From Candidatus Nitrosopumilus sp. (GTDB taxonomy: Archaea; Thermoproteota; Nitrososphaeria; Nitrososphaerales; Nitrosopumilaceae), in the NCBI GenBank assembly GCA_024644105.1, contig JAHELP010000003.1, forward strand, positions 1 to 57,389: DNA of 57,389 nucleotides. The letters are read 5' to 3'. Positions 34,273 to 43,540 of the stretch are shown piece after piece. Position 1 is the stretch's first letter. The number at the start of each line of letters is the position of its first letter. A program made the position numbers and the translations under genes. The notes under the pieces are model-generated. The model was not told the origin of the DNA and did not search any database. It was given only the letters and a program-made list of their open reading frames with translations.

Positions 34273-34854
34273 TTGAGCGCACAAGAATATAGACATATTG
34301 TCAGAATTGTAGGAAACGATATTCGTGGTGAGAAGAAAATGGTAATTGGATTAACTCAGATCAAGGGTCTTGGGTTTAACTTTGCAACTGCCATTCTTGA
34401 TACCCTTAAAATCAATCCAAATTCAAACATTGGAAACCTAACTGAAGAAAACGTTCAAGCAATTGAAAAATTAATCACAGATCCTGTGGCAAGTAACTTT
34501 CCAACATGGTTCCTAAACAGAAGAAAAGATATTGAAACAGGAGCAGATTTACATTTACTAACATCAGATATTCCATTTACATTAAGAAATGATATTGAAA
34601 GAGAAAGAATTACTGCAAGTTGGAGAGGTTATCGTCATTTAAGTGGTCTCAAAGTTAGAGGCCAAAGAACTAGAACTTCTGGTAGAAAAGGTGGTGCAGT
34701 TGGTGTCGCAAAAGGTGGATTGGCAGCTCCAGTTAAGAAAGGTGGAGCAGGTGCTCCAGCAGCCGCAGCAGCTCCAGCAGAAGGTGCAGCAGCTCCAGCA
34801 GAAGGTGCAGCAGCTCCAGCAGCAGAAGCTCCTCCAGCGGAGAAAAAAGAATAG
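34273..34854 (+). CDS. rps13: 30S ribosomal protein S13 with Ala-Pro tail
   Basis: S13 sits in the small-subunit head at the subunit interface. The product has the archaeal N-terminus [17 protein letters not shown], the helix-hairpin-helix [14 protein letters not shown] and the basic C-terminal block [17 protein letters not shown]. Beyond that, about 40 residues of Ala-Pro-Glu-Gly repeats (AAAPAEG units) make it about 193 aa, longer than the usual roughly 150. The start is taken as TTG at 34273, not the TTG three codons upstream, from promoter distance and the family N-terminus. Followed nine bases later by rps4. Confidence 0.93.
   Translation: MSAQEYRHIVRIVGNDIRGEKKMVIGLTQIKGLGFNFATAILDTLKINPNSNIGNLTEENVQAIEKLITDPVASNFPTWFLNRRKDIETGADLHLLTSDIPFTLRNDIERERITASWRGYRHLSGLKVRGQRTRTSGRKGGAVGVAKGGLAAPVKKGGAGAPAAAAAPAEGAAAPAEGAAAPAAEAPPAEKKE
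34765..34827 (+). repeat. 21-bp tandem repeat in the rps13 tail
   Basis: Three 21-base units (34765-34785, 34786-34806, 34807-34827) encode [14 protein letters not shown] and AAAPAAE. The first two are identical. Confidence 0.9.
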
Positions 34855-34863
34855 GTGTTTTGA

Positions 34864-35493
34864 ATGGGAGATCCAAAGTATCCACGTAAAGTATGGAGAA
34901 AACCAAAAAGGCCTCTTAATTATGAATTAAAAATGGAAGAGCTGAAAACTCTTGGTACATTTGGATTAAGAACTAAAAGAGAATTATGGAAAGCCCATAC
35001 AGAATTATCACGTGTTAGACATCAAGCTAGATCATTACTTGCATTAAGACAAGAGATTAGAGCAGAAAAAGAACCAATCTTAATGAAATCCCTTGCAAGA
35101 ATAGGATTAGTTAGTGGCGATGCAACATTAGATGATGTACTTAATCTAACTCCAACAGATTTACTTTCACGAAGATTACAAACTGTAGTTACTAAGAAAC
35201 TTGGATTTAAAACACCATATCAAGCAAGACAAGCAGTAATTCACGGCCACATAATGATTGGAGACAGAAAAGTTGACATTCCATCATATACGGTAACAGT
35301 TGAAGAAGAAGAAAGTGTTCATTTTTCACCAGAATCAAAAATTCCAGGGATGCTAGAAAATACAAAGAAAGAAGAACCAGTAGAAGCACCTGCTGCTGAA
35401 GAAACAGAGACTCCTGTTACTGAAGCAACCGAAACTCCTGCTACTGAAGCACCAAAAGATGAAAGTTCTTCAACCGAACAATCAAAAAAATAG
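34864..35493 (+). CDS. rps4: 30S ribosomal protein S4 with acidic Thr-Pro-Glu tail
   Basis: S4 is a primary 16S rRNA-binding protein. The 209-aa product has the archaeal N-terminus MGDPKYPRKVWRKPKRPLN, the S4 RNA-binding fold (DLLSRRLQTVVTKKLGFKTPY; QAVIHGHIMIGDRKVDIPSY) and then a roughly 45-residue acidic tail (EAPAAEETETPVTEATET...). The tail is not part of the S4 fold. The usual archaeal partners rps11 and rpoD do not follow; glmS comes next after 40 bases. Confidence 0.95.
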   Translation: MGDPKYPRKVWRKPKRPLNYELKMEELKTLGTFGLRTKRELWKAHTELSRVRHQARSLLALRQEIRAEKEPILMKSLARIGLVSGDATLDDVLNLTPTDLLSRRLQTVVTKKLGFKTPYQARQAVIHGHIMIGDRKVDIPSYTVTVEEEESVHFSPESKIPGMLENTKKEEPVEAPAAEETETPVTEATETPATEAPKDESSSTEQSKK

Positions 35494-35533
35494 GCTTATC
35501 AGTAAATAACCTCAATTATCAAAGAGAATCATA

Positions 35534-37294
35534 ATGTGTTCAATTATCGGCTACTATGGGAAAGGATTTGCAGCACCAATTCTGGTAAAGGGGTTAAAAA
35601 GAATGGAATATCGTGGATATGATAGCGTTGGAGTTGCAACAGAATCAAACAATCAAATTGAATTAAAGAAAGGAATTGGAAAAGTAAATGAAGTAAATTC
35701 AAAAATTCATTTAGATACACTTCCAGGAAAAATAGGAATTGGTCATACTAGATGGGCAACTCATGGGAAAGTAACCGATTTTAATGCACATCCACATTCA
35801 AGTAATTCAGGAAAAATTGCAATTGTTCATAATGGAATTATAGAAAATTTTGAAGAATTAAAAAAACAATTAGAGGAAGAAGGATATAATTTCAAAAGTG
35901 AAACAGATAGTGAAATTATTGCAAACCTGCTTCAAAAACATTATGAAAAAACAGGTGATGTTAAAGAAACAATTTTGAAAACAGTCTCTGAGATCAAAGG
36001 GCATTATGCTTTTGTTGCAATGTTTGAAAATGGACAACTAGCAGCAGCAAGATTTCATGAACCACTAATTATTGGTATTGGACAAGATGACTTTTTTTTA
36101 TCAAGTGATGTATTAGGTTTTATTGAATTTACAGATGATGCAATTTATTTAGAAAATGGAACCTTTGTAATTCTAGAGAAAGATAAATTTCAAATTTTAG
36201 ATTTTGATGGGGAACATGCAAAATATGGGATTACAAAAGTTTCTAAAGAATTTGGAGATGCATACAAGGGAGATTATGCACATTTCACATTAAAGGAAAT
36301 TTACGAACAACCTGAAACAATATTGAAGGCAGGGGAAAAATCACAAGAGGCAATAGAAAAAACTGTTGACTATATCAGACATTCAAAAAATATCTATGTT
36401 ACAGGCAGTGGAACCAGTTACAATTCTGCCCTTATTGCAAAGCAAATATTGTCAAAATATGCAAAAATTAGAGTTGATCCAATCATTGCAAGTGAGCTCC
36501 AGTTTGCACCAGACAGTATAGAGGAAAATTCCATCATTATTGCAATATCTCAAAGTGGAGAAAGTGCAGACGTTTTAGAAGCAATAAAAATTGGAAAACA
36601 GGCAAATTGTAAAATTATAGCAATTGTTAATTTACTTACTTCATCTCTTGCACGTGAAGCAGACGTAGTAATTGGAATGAATTGTGGACCTGAGATTGGT
36701 GTTGCTGCAACAAAAAGCTTTTCAGCACAACTAGTAATACTTTACAAAATTGTTCAAAAATTATCAAATAACAAAATAACAATAAATTTTGAAAAATTTG
36801 CAGAGTCAATTGTAGAAACATTAGAAAATACAACAAAAATTCAAATGATTGCCGGGAAATTAAAGGAAATTTCTGATGTCTATATTTTAGGTAGAGGGAT
36901 TAATCACCCAATTGCTATTGAGGCTGCTCTGAAACTCAAAGAATTAACATACATACATGCTGAAGGAATTGCAGGTGGCGAATTAAAACATGGTCCACTT
37001 GCATTAATGGATACAAATGTATTTGTGATAATTTTTAATCCAAATGATTCTACATATGCAGATACACTAACTAGTGCAAGAGAAATTAAAGCTCGTGGAG
37101 CAAAAATTATTGGCGTCTCAGATATTGAAAGTGATGTGTATGATTATTGGATTAAGATTCCAAAAATAAATCAAGTATTATATCCAATATCAGAAATCAT
37201 TCCAGTTCAATTATTATCATATTATGCTGCTTTAGAAAAAGATACAGACCCAGACTATCCTAGAAATTTAGCAAAATCAGTTACTGTGAAGTAA
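35534..37294 (+). CDS. glmS: Glutamine-fructose-6-phosphate aminotransferase
   Basis: The 586-aa enzyme makes glucosamine-6-phosphate from fructose-6-phosphate and glutamine, feeding UDP-GlcNAc and glycan synthesis. It has the N-terminal nucleophile Cys2 (MCSIIGYYGKG), the glutaminase blocks GYDSVGVA and GHTRWATHGKV, and two SIS sugar-isomerase domains (about 260-390 and 430-575; TGSGTSYNSALIAKQ; ISQSGESADVLEAI). The end DPDYPRNLAKSVTVK is the typical C-terminus. The stop overlaps the convergent CobT-like gene. Confidence 0.96.
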   Translation: MCSIIGYYGKGFAAPILVKGLKRMEYRGYDSVGVATESNNQIELKKGIGKVNEVNSKIHLDTLPGKIGIGHTRWATHGKVTDFNAHPHSSNSGKIAIVHNGIIENFEELKKQLEEEGYNFKSETDSEIIANLLQKHYEKTGDVKETILKTVSEIKGHYAFVAMFENGQLAAARFHEPLIIGIGQDDFFLSSDVLGFIEFTDDAIYLENGTFVILEKDKFQILDFDGEHAKYGITKVSKEFGDAYKGDYAHFTLKEIYEQPETILKAGEKSQEAIEKTVDYIRHSKNIYVTGSGTSYNSALIAKQILSKYAKIRVDPIIASELQFAPDSIEENSIIIAISQSGESADVLEAIKIGKQANCKIIAIVNLLTSSLAREADVVIGMNCGPEIGVAATKSFSAQLVILYKIVQKLSNNKITINFEKFAESIVETLENTTKIQMIAGKLKEISDVYILGRGINHPIAIEAALKLKELTYIHAEGIAGGELKHGPLALMDTNVFVIIFNPNDSTYADTLTSAREIKARGAKIIGVSDIESDVYDYWIKIPKINQVLYPISEIIPVQLLSYYAALEKDTDPDYPRNLAKSVTVK

Positions 37295-38345
37295 ATAATC
37301 TATCATATTCTTTTTCTGCAAGTTCCAAATATTTTGAAGCGCTATTTCCAGTTTTCATCATAGAAGAGATGATGGCCCCACCAGCTCCCACACCTTCTTT
37401 TGCAAATCCTTCAGAATAGGCTTTCAATCCTGCAAATTTTGAGTTTTGCAAGCCTGGATTTACAGAAATTGCAGGAATATCAGCAATTTCTTTTACGATA
37501 CTAGTAAAATTTGCACTTTCATCATCGGTGATGTATGAGGTTGTTCCAATTGCAGTGTTTTCTTCATTGAAACCTATTTTTGATGCAAATGCCAAAACTG
37601 CAGCCATCTGTGTTCCTCCAGCTAACATTACATTTGATACACTTGATGCGGAACTTAGCATACCAGCAACAAAAGGAATCATCGGATCACCTACTTTTGC
37701 AATTATACTGTAAGGATGTTCAGAATCGATTCTTTCAAGTGCAGATTTTACAATTTGATTTTTTAATTCAATTGGATTATTTGGAATGCTGGAACTAACT
37801 TTTGCATCAAAACCTAATGCTTTCAATACAGCAAGTGCTGTAGTTGTTCCTCCAGGAATGCTTTCACCAATAACTAAGCAATCAGTTAGTGATGCTAGAC
37901 TTCTTCCAATAATTCTTCCATAATCTACTGCATGGGATACTTGAGAGTCAGTCATAGCATCTTCAATTGATATATTTTTTCCAAAGGACACTCCAGTATC
38001 AATGAAGGGTAATTGTGGAGAAATTTTACTTCCAGCATTAACAGTCAAATGAGGAATACTTGCTGATTCTAAAGCAGTTTTAGTTAGTAAACCAGGAGTA
38101 GGCTTACCATCGGGAGTCATTGGGATGTTATCAATAGTTTTACAATATCCATAATGAAGATATTCTGCATCAGCAGGAGGAGTAAACTGGATTGAATTTT
38201 TATCAGCACCAGCAAAAGTAATTCCAGGTACTTCGCAAGTCTCAGTGTAGGATATTACAAATGAAAATAGAAATCTTCCAGATTTTATGGATTCAAGAAA
38301 ATTTTTGCCTTGTTCAATATTTCCATACAGTTGAAAATTTTCCAT
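37281..38345 (-). CDS. CobT-like nicotinate mononucleotide phosphoribosyltransferase
   Basis: A 354-aa protein of the archaeal CobT-like (UPF0284) family, with VIGESIPGGTTTALAVLKALG at mid-length, VGDPMIPFVAGML, MLAGGTQMAAVLAFA and a C-terminal glycine-rich EGVGAGGAIISSM. CobT activates the lower base (such as dimethylbenzimidazole) for cobamide assembly; Thaumarchaeota make cobalamin. Possible demand in this window comes from the B12-type radical SAM protein. It is 8 bases upstream of the MBL hydrolase in the reverse direction, so an operon is likely. Confidence 0.82.
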   Translation of the reverse strand: MENFQLYGNIEQGKNFLESIKSGRFLFSFVISYTETCEVPGITFAGADKNSIQFTPPADAEYLHYGYCKTIDNIPMTPDGKPTPGLLTKTALESASIPHLTVNAGSKISPQLPFIDTGVSFGKNISIEDAMTDSQVSHAVDYGRIIGRSLASLTDCLVIGESIPGGTTTALAVLKALGFDAKVSSSIPNNPIELKNQIVKSALERIDSEHPYSIIAKVGDPMIPFVAGMLSSASSVSNVMLAGGTQMAAVLAFASKIGFNEENTAIGTTSYITDDESANFTSIVKEIADIPAISVNPGLQNSKFAGLKAYSEGFAKEGVGAGGAIISSMMKTGNSASKYLELAEKEYDRLFTSQ

Positions 38346-38352
38346 CTATATC

Positions 38353-38961
38353 CTATCCCATCATATCTAGAAATTGTTGTTCAGTTCTTTTCTGCATTAC
38401 ATGATTGGTAATTTTTTCTTGTCCTAAAGTAGAAGTCTCAGAACCTCCGTAATTATGACCAGAATACATGACTAGATCCTCATCTAAATTATGCAATACA
38501 TCAAAAAGACTATGATAGAGGTCTTTTGCATTGCCTCCAGGTAAATCAATACGACCACAATTGCCCACAAATAATGTATCCCCAGAAAATATTTTTCCAT
38601 CACCAACAAGACAGATACTATCTTGGGAATGACCAGGAGTATGAAGTACTTTTAATTTTGAATTTCCAAATTCAATGTAATCACCATCCTTTACCGATTT
38701 ATCATGTTTTAATTCTGATAATTCATGTTGGATAATTGGAGCCTTGGTTGATTCAGCCATGGCCTCATTTCCTAACGTGTGATCAAAATGATGATGTGTA
38801 TTTACAATGTATTTTATTTTCAGGTTTTTTTCTTTGATGATCATTTCTAATTCAATTAAATCCCATGAAGGATCTATTATGATTGCTTCACTGGTATCTT
38901 CATCTTCAACAATATAAGAAAAATTTTGCATGTTTCCAACTTGGATTTGGTGAACTATCAT
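38353..38961 (-). CDS. Metallo-beta-lactamase fold hydrolase (glyoxalase II-like)
   Basis: A 202-aa enzyme with the metal motif THHHFDHTLGN (about residue 55), HTPGHSQDS (about 111), FSGDTLFVGNCGRIDLPGG and YSGHNYGG. The two-metal site is complete. The family includes hydroxyacylglutathione hydrolases and persulfide dioxygenases; which substrate is used cannot be told. Its start overlaps the end of the NAD(P)H-hydrate epimerase gene by four bases. Confidence 0.85.
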   Translation of the reverse strand: MIVHQIQVGNMQNFSYIVEDEDTSEAIIIDPSWDLIELEMIIKEKNLKIKYIVNTHHHFDHTLGNEAMAESTKAPIIQHELSELKHDKSVKDGDYIEFGNSKLKVLHTPGHSQDSICLVGDGKIFSGDTLFVGNCGRIDLPGGNAKDLYHSLFDVLHNLDEDLVMYSGHNYGGSETSTLGQEKITNHVMQKRTEQQFLDMMG

Positions 38962-39614
38962 AGAATACCCTCTTCAGCTTCTGGTGGAATTCCAATCTTT
39001 TCAGCAAACAATTCACCAGTCAAATCTTTCCGTTTTGGAATTCCTTGTTTCATTTTATGAAAAGTTACTGTCATATCACATTTTGTATAGATATTTGCAG
39101 TTTCTCCAGTTTGTGGATCTAATCCTGAAGGTACATCAACAGCAAATTTGTAACAATCGGTTCTGTTAATGTAATTTATTGCAGATGCATATGGCTCTCT
39201 TATCTCACCTGAAATTCCAGTACCCAGAATTCCATCAATTATCACATCAGGATTAAAATCAAATTCAACGGAATCACCAGACATTAATTTTACGGATGGC
39301 ATTTTTTCTAAAATAGACCAATTCCAATTACTCTCCTCAGTTTTGATCTTATCAGGACTCCCAAGAAGCATTACAGTTACTTTAGCACCATATCCTGCCA
39401 GATGCCTAGCCATTACCAGACCATCACCACCATTATTGCCTAATCCTACAAAAATTAGAATTTGTTTTGATTCTATATTATTTATTTTTTCGAGTAATCT
39501 TCTGACTGCTGCAGCCCCTGCATTTTCCATCATGAATTTTTTCAAAAAGCCCATGTCGTGACCTTTGTTTTCAATATTGTACATTTGATCAACAGAAATT
39601 TCCATATCATTCAT
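38958..39614 (-). CDS. nnrE: NAD(P)H-hydrate epimerase (YjeF N-terminal family)
   Basis: A 218-aa single-domain epimerase that repairs the R form of hydrated NAD(P)H. It has the YjeF-N features MENAGAAAVRRLLEK, IFVGLGNNGGDGLVMARHL, DGILGTGISGEIREPY and the cation-site FAVDVPSGLDPQTG. The dehydratase domain often fused to it is absent. Starts at MNDMEIS (39614) or MEISVDQ (39605) are both plausible; a TATA-like CTTATTTT about 24 bases before the second favours the shorter form. It diverges from the translin gene. Confidence 0.88.
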   Translation of the reverse strand: MNDMEISVDQMYNIENKGHDMGFLKKFMMENAGAAAVRRLLEKINNIESKQILIFVGLGNNGGDGLVMARHLAGYGAKVTVMLLGSPDKIKTEESNWNWSILEKMPSVKLMSGDSVEFDFNPDVIIDGILGTGISGEIREPYASAINYINRTDCYKFAVDVPSGLDPQTGETANIYTKCDMTVTFHKMKQGIPKRKDLTGELFAEKIGIPPEAEEGIL

Positions 39615-39678
39615 GAAATAATATCCAAAATAAGAGTTTAGCAAACGGCTTTATCCTAGTTTTTGAATATCAAAAATC

Positions 39679-40293
39679 ATGACATTAAAAAATGTGAAAC
39701 CAGCGTTAAATAAAATTGCAAAATCTTTAGGAGAAGTTCAAGATTCAAGAGAATTTTTATTAAAAAATACAAGGGAAATAATCATTCTATGCAGTAAATC
39801 AATCATCGCTGTTCATAAGGGCGATTTAGTTTCTGGGAAAAACAATCTAAAACAGGCAGAAGCATTATTAAAAAAATATAAGAAAAAAGCTACTGGAGGA
39901 TTGAGTAGATATCTAATTACTCCAGAACAAGAATTTGTAGAAGCTGCATGTTTAATCGCAATTGTTGAAAGAAAAGAAATTCCTTCTGATAAAAAATTAG
40001 CAGTAATGCCAGAATCATATGTGCTAGGATTACTTGATTGCATAGGAGAATTGAAAAGACAAGTGTTTGATAAAATTAGAATTAATGAGATTGATGAGGC
40101 AACAAGAATTTTTGAGGTAATGGAAAATTTGTATCTTCAACTTTACACTTTTTCAATGTATGATAAAGTTGTAAAAGAAGCAAGAAGGAAAATAGATGTT
40201 AATAGAATCCTAGTGGATGATGTAAGATCAGTAATTACTGAAGAAAAAAGAAGAACTGAATTAATCAAGATTTTACAAAAATTAGAGAAATAA
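39679..40293 (+). CDS. Translin family nucleic-acid-binding protein
   Basis: A 204-aa, mainly helical protein with the translin/TRAX pattern: SREFLLKNTREIIILCSKSIIAVH, AACLIAIVERKEIP, then SYVLGLLDCIGELKRQVFDKI and a C-terminal EARRKIDVNRILVDDVRSVI block. Eukaryotic translin-TRAX is an RNA-binding ribonuclease complex; the archaeal role is not established. A TATA-like CTTTATCC lies about 27 bases before the ATG, indicating a leaderless mRNA. Followed by tRNA-Leu on the other strand. Confidence 0.85.
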   Translation: MTLKNVKPALNKIAKSLGEVQDSREFLLKNTREIIILCSKSIIAVHKGDLVSGKNNLKQAEALLKKYKKKATGGLSRYLITPEQEFVEAACLIAIVERKEIPSDKKLAVMPESYVLGLLDCIGELKRQVFDKIRINEIDEATRIFEVMENLYLQLYTFSMYDKVVKEARRKIDVNRILVDDVRSVITEEKRRTELIKILQKLEK

Positions 40294-40304
40294 TCAAGAT
40301 TTAG

Positions 40305-40392
40305 TGGTGCGGACGATGGGATTTGAACCCACGAACTCCTGAGAGACTAGCCCCTCAAGCTAGCGCCTTTGGCCAGGCTGGGCGACGTCCGC
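40305..40392 (-). tRNA. tRNA-Leu (anticodon GAG) with encoded CCA
   Basis: On the minus strand the acceptor GCGGACG/CGTCCGC pairs perfectly and the discriminator is A, followed by an encoded CCA. The anticodon stem CTAGC/GCTAG holds the loop TTGAGGG, giving anticodon GAG. The long variable arm (about 14 nt) is the class II type expected of tRNA-Leu, and the T-arm TGGGTTCAAATCCCA is intact. No intron. Confidence 0.93.
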
Positions 40393-40406
40393 AAAGGATT
40401 TTTCTT

Positions 40407-40424
40407 GCATGGTTTTTATAATCC
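40407..40424. promoter_or_regulatory. Bidirectional TATA region for tRNA-Leu and rpoN
   Basis: The AT box (TTTTTATAA, centred near 40417) is 25 bases from the 5' end of tRNA-Leu on one side and 26 bases from the rpoN GTG on the other. One box, readable in both directions, could serve both genes. The 13-mer GCATGGTTTTTAT at 40407-40419 also precedes rps13. Confidence 0.6.
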
Positions 40425-40442
40425 TTGGTTACTTTTTCGTTC

Positions 40443-40679
40443 GTGTTAATTCCTGTTAGATGTTTAACTTGTGGAAAATTAATTGCTGATAAATTTGAAG
40501 ATTATCAAAATAAAATTAAAGCAGGGGAAGATCCTACAAAAACTCTTGATTCATTAGGACTAGAAAGATATTGTTGCAGGAGAATGCTTTTGACTACGGT
40601 TGAAACAATACAACAAGTAATTCCATTTTATGAAGCAATTCAGAGAAGAAAACAAGAAGTTCAATCTGAGTTAGAATAA
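40443..40679 (+). CDS. rpoN: DNA-directed RNA polymerase subunit N (Rpb10-like)
   Basis: A small zinc-binding RNA polymerase assembly subunit. The 78-aa product starts MLIPVRCLTCGKLI and has the CC pair YCCRRMLLTTV, together forming the zinc site. The frame is open to an ATG at 40425, but GTG at 40443 gives the family's N-terminus and lies 26 bases from the TATA box. Next gene, enolase, begins two bases after the stop. The rpoN-eno-rps2-mvk order is an archaeal hallmark. Confidence 0.94.
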   Translation: MLIPVRCLTCGKLIADKFEDYQNKIKAGEDPTKTLDSLGLERYCCRRMLLTTVETIQQVIPFYEAIQRRKQEVQSELE

Positions 40680-40680
40680 T

Positions 40681-41919
40681 TTGGCTAAAATTTCCTCAAT
40701 TGAAGGACGTATTCTATACAATAGTAGAGGAAGTAAAACAATCGAGGTTGATGTTCAATCAGATAACAAATTTTTAGGTAGAGTATGTGCTCCATCTGGT
40801 GCAAGTGTAGGAAAATATGAAGCTGTAAGTTTTCCAAATGAAAATCCTGAAGAGAGTCTTAGGATTTTAAAAGAAAATTCTCAAAAATTTGTTGGTTTAG
40901 AATCATCGGATTTGAAAGCAATTCATGATGTTTTAAAAGAATTAGACGGCACCTCAAATTATTCAGTTATTGGAGGAGGATTAGCATTTGCAGTTACAAT
41001 TGCATCTATGGAATCAGCTTCAAAGGCATTAGATGAGCCATTGTTCAAAACACTATCATCAGAATCTTCTTTCAAATTTCCATTTCCATTAGGAAATATC
41101 TTAGGTGGTGGAGCACATGCAGGTCCAGGAACACCAGATATTCAAGAGATTTTAATTTCTGCTACAGGCTCAAAAACTATTGAAGATGCCATTGCTACGA
41201 ATTTATCTGTACATAAAGAACTACGACGAGTATTAGAAAAAGAAGATCCTAGTTTTACTAATGGCAGAGGAGATGAGGGAGGTTGGGCTCCAAAATTAGA
41301 AAATAAAAAAGCCTTGGAGATTTCTGCAAAAGCAATTGAGAATTTAGGATTTACTTTAGGAAAAGAAGTATCTTTAGGAGTAGACTTTGCTTCATCAACA
41401 CAATGGAATGAAGAAAAAGAAAAGTATGTTTATGATAGAGCAGGATTTGAAAATTCTACAGGGGAACAAATTGACTTTGCAGCAGATATCATTGATAAAT
41501 TCAAATTAATTTATGCTGAAGATGCAGTTCATGAAGAAGCCTTTGAAGACATGGCAGAATTAACAAAAAAATTTCCTAATACATTGGTTACAGGTGATGA
41601 TCTTACTGTTACAAATAAGAACATCTTGAAAAAAGCAATTGAATTAAAATCCTGTAACGCTGCAATTTTAAAAGTTAATCAAGCAGGAAGTCTTTTTGAT
41701 GCCTTAGAATTTGCAGATGAGGCAACTCAAAATAATATCAAATTAATTACTTCACATAGATCGGGCGAATCCAATGATTCACAAATATCCCATATTGGTC
41801 TGGCAACAAAGTCAAAATTACTCAAAGTGGGCATTGTTGGAGGCGAAAGAGTGGCAAAACTGAATGAATTGTTACGACTAGCAGAGCATGATTTAATACG
41901 CGGTATGGCAGAGATTTAA
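40681..41919 (+). CDS. eno: Enolase
   Basis: The 412-aa enzyme interconverts 2-phosphoglycerate and phosphoenolpyruvate. The sequence has ILYNSRGSKTIEVDV at the N-terminus, GRGDEGGWAPKL (about 198-209), the metal-binding EDAVHEEAF region, GDDLTVTNK with the metal Asp and SHRSGESNDSQISH with the catalytic loop. The start is TTG. Archaeal enolases are this length. Next gene, rps2, follows by seven bases. Confidence 0.95.
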   Translation: MAKISSIEGRILYNSRGSKTIEVDVQSDNKFLGRVCAPSGASVGKYEAVSFPNENPEESLRILKENSQKFVGLESSDLKAIHDVLKELDGTSNYSVIGGGLAFAVTIASMESASKALDEPLFKTLSSESSFKFPFPLGNILGGGAHAGPGTPDIQEILISATGSKTIEDAIATNLSVHKELRRVLEKEDPSFTNGRGDEGGWAPKLENKKALEISAKAIENLGFTLGKEVSLGVDFASSTQWNEEKEKYVYDRAGFENSTGEQIDFAADIIDKFKLIYAEDAVHEEAFEDMAELTKKFPNTLVTGDDLTVTNKNILKKAIELKSCNAAILKVNQAGSLFDALEFADEATQNNIKLITSHRSGESNDSQISHIGLATKSKLLKVGIVGGERVAKLNELLRLAEHDLIRGMAEI

Positions 41920-41926
41920 AATCGTC

Positions 41927-42550
41927 ATGAGTCAACAAACTGAAGCAACTGACATCAAAAAGAAGGTTTTAGCTACCGGAATTAGGGTAGGAACACAAGT
42001 AAAGACAAAATTCATGAAACCATTCATCACCAAAGCCAGTCCTGAGGGATTGTACATGCTTGATTTGGATATTACTTTAGAGAAAATTCAGACAGCAGCT
42101 AAATTCATCAATAGATTAGGGGCTGAGAACTTGATAGTTTGTTCAGGAAGACAATATGCAGAAACACCAATTGAGAAATTCTGTGAGAGTCTAGGCTCAA
42201 AGAAATTGCTGGGTAGATTCATGCCAGGAACTTTGACAAATCCTTCATTACCATATTACATTGAACCAAAATTAGTTTTAATTTCTGACCCACAAGTAGA
42301 CGAACAAGCAATTATTGAGGCAACAAATGCAGGCATTCCAATTATCGGAATTTCAAATACAGACAACATCACATCAAATTTGGATGTAATCATTCCAGCA
42401 AACAATAGAGGAAGAAAAGCCCTAGCAACAGTTTACTGGTTACTAGTTCGTCAAGTCTTAATCGAAAGAGGGGAATTAAAAGAGGGCGAACCAATGAAAA
42501 ATGAAATCGATGATTTTGAAACAAAGATTACCGAAGAAGAAATTGAATAA
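41927..42550 (+). CDS. rps2: 30S ribosomal protein S2
   Basis: A 207-aa archaeal S2 with KTKFMKPFITKASPEGLYMLD, the LDITLEKIQTAAKFINRLG block, FMPGTLTNPSLPYYIEPKLVLISDP and VIIPANNRGRKALATVYWLL. S2 joins the small-subunit body and head. The C-terminus is a short acidic tail (TKITEEEIE). It lies between enolase and mevalonate kinase, as in many Archaea. Confidence 0.96.
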   Translation: MSQQTEATDIKKKVLATGIRVGTQVKTKFMKPFITKASPEGLYMLDLDITLEKIQTAAKFINRLGAENLIVCSGRQYAETPIEKFCESLGSKKLLGRFMPGTLTNPSLPYYIEPKLVLISDPQVDEQAIIEATNAGIPIIGISNTDNITSNLDVIIPANNRGRKALATVYWLLVRQVLIERGELKEGEPMKNEIDDFETKITEEEIE

Positions 42551-42575
42551 TCATTCAGAATTTTAAAGTGTTCTA

Positions 42576-43517
42576 TTGAAATCCAAAGCTTCAGCACCCG
42601 GAAAAGTTATTCTTTTTGGTGAGCATTTTGTCGTATACGGTGTAAAAACAATTCTTTGTGCAATTAACAAAAGAATTACTGTAACAGCTGAAAAAATTGA
42701 AGAAAATAAAATATACATTAAATCAAACATTGGAAATTTAGTTTTAGAACCAAATAAAATAATTTCAGAAATCAATTCTCCACTAAAACCATTTTATTAT
42801 TTAGCAAACAAAATGAGCAAGGATCAAAATACAGGAATTAAGATAGAGATAGAATCTGACATACCATTAGGTGTAGGTTTAGGTTCATCATCAGCATGCT
42901 GTGTTGCAGGTGCTGCAGCAATTTCAAGATTATTTAAAAATACATCAAATGAAGAAATATTAGAATTAGCAATAGAAGCGGAAAAAACAATTTTTGAAAA
43001 TACATCAGGTGCAGATTGTACAGTATGCACATATGGAGGAATTATGATTTATGATAAAGAAAATGGATTTAATAAAATAGAATCTGAGCCTAATTTTCAT
43101 CTAGTTATTGCTAATTCAAACATTGAGCATTCCACAAAAACAGTAGTTGCTAATGTAAAACAATTCAAGGAAAAAGATGAAAAAACATTTTCAATTTTGT
43201 GTGATAAAGAATCACAACTAGTAGATGACGTATTAAAATTACTGAAAGAAAACGACATCAAAGAGTTAGGAAATAAAATAAACAAAAATCAAGAATATTT
43301 AGAAACCATAGGAATTTCAAATGAGAAATTAAGAAATATGATCAAAATAGGTCAAAATGAAGCATTTGGTGCAAAAATTACAGGAGCAGGGGGTGGAGGT
43401 TGTATCTTTGCTCTCACAGATGAAACAAATCTAGAACAAACCATGGAGAAATTCAAAAGTGAAAATTATGATTGTTTTTCAGTTAAAATTGATTTTCAAG
43501 GGCTGGATACTTTTTAA
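42576..43517 (+). CDS. mvk: Mevalonate kinase
   Basis: A 313-aa GHMP kinase that phosphorylates mevalonate, first of the isoprenoid kinase steps. It has SAPGKVILFGEHFVVYG at the N-terminus, the ATP loop PLGVGLGSSSACCVAGAA (about residues 94-111), SGADCTVCTYGG and the C-terminal GAKITGAGGGGCIFAL. The start is TTG. It begins the lipid precursor run mvk-ipk-idi-ggps and follows rps2 closely. Confidence 0.94.
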   Translation: MKSKASAPGKVILFGEHFVVYGVKTILCAINKRITVTAEKIEENKIYIKSNIGNLVLEPNKIISEINSPLKPFYYLANKMSKDQNTGIKIEIESDIPLGVGLGSSSACCVAGAAAISRLFKNTSNEEILELAIEAEKTIFENTSGADCTVCTYGGIMIYDKENGFNKIESEPNFHLVIANSNIEHSTKTVVANVKQFKEKDEKTFSILCDKESQLVDDVLKLLKENDIKELGNKINKNQEYLETIGISNEKLRNMIKIGQNEAFGAKITGAGGGGCIFALTDETNLEQTMEKFKSENYDCFSVKIDFQGLDTF

Positions 43518-43540
43518 TTGATCAGATAATTCTGAACAAT

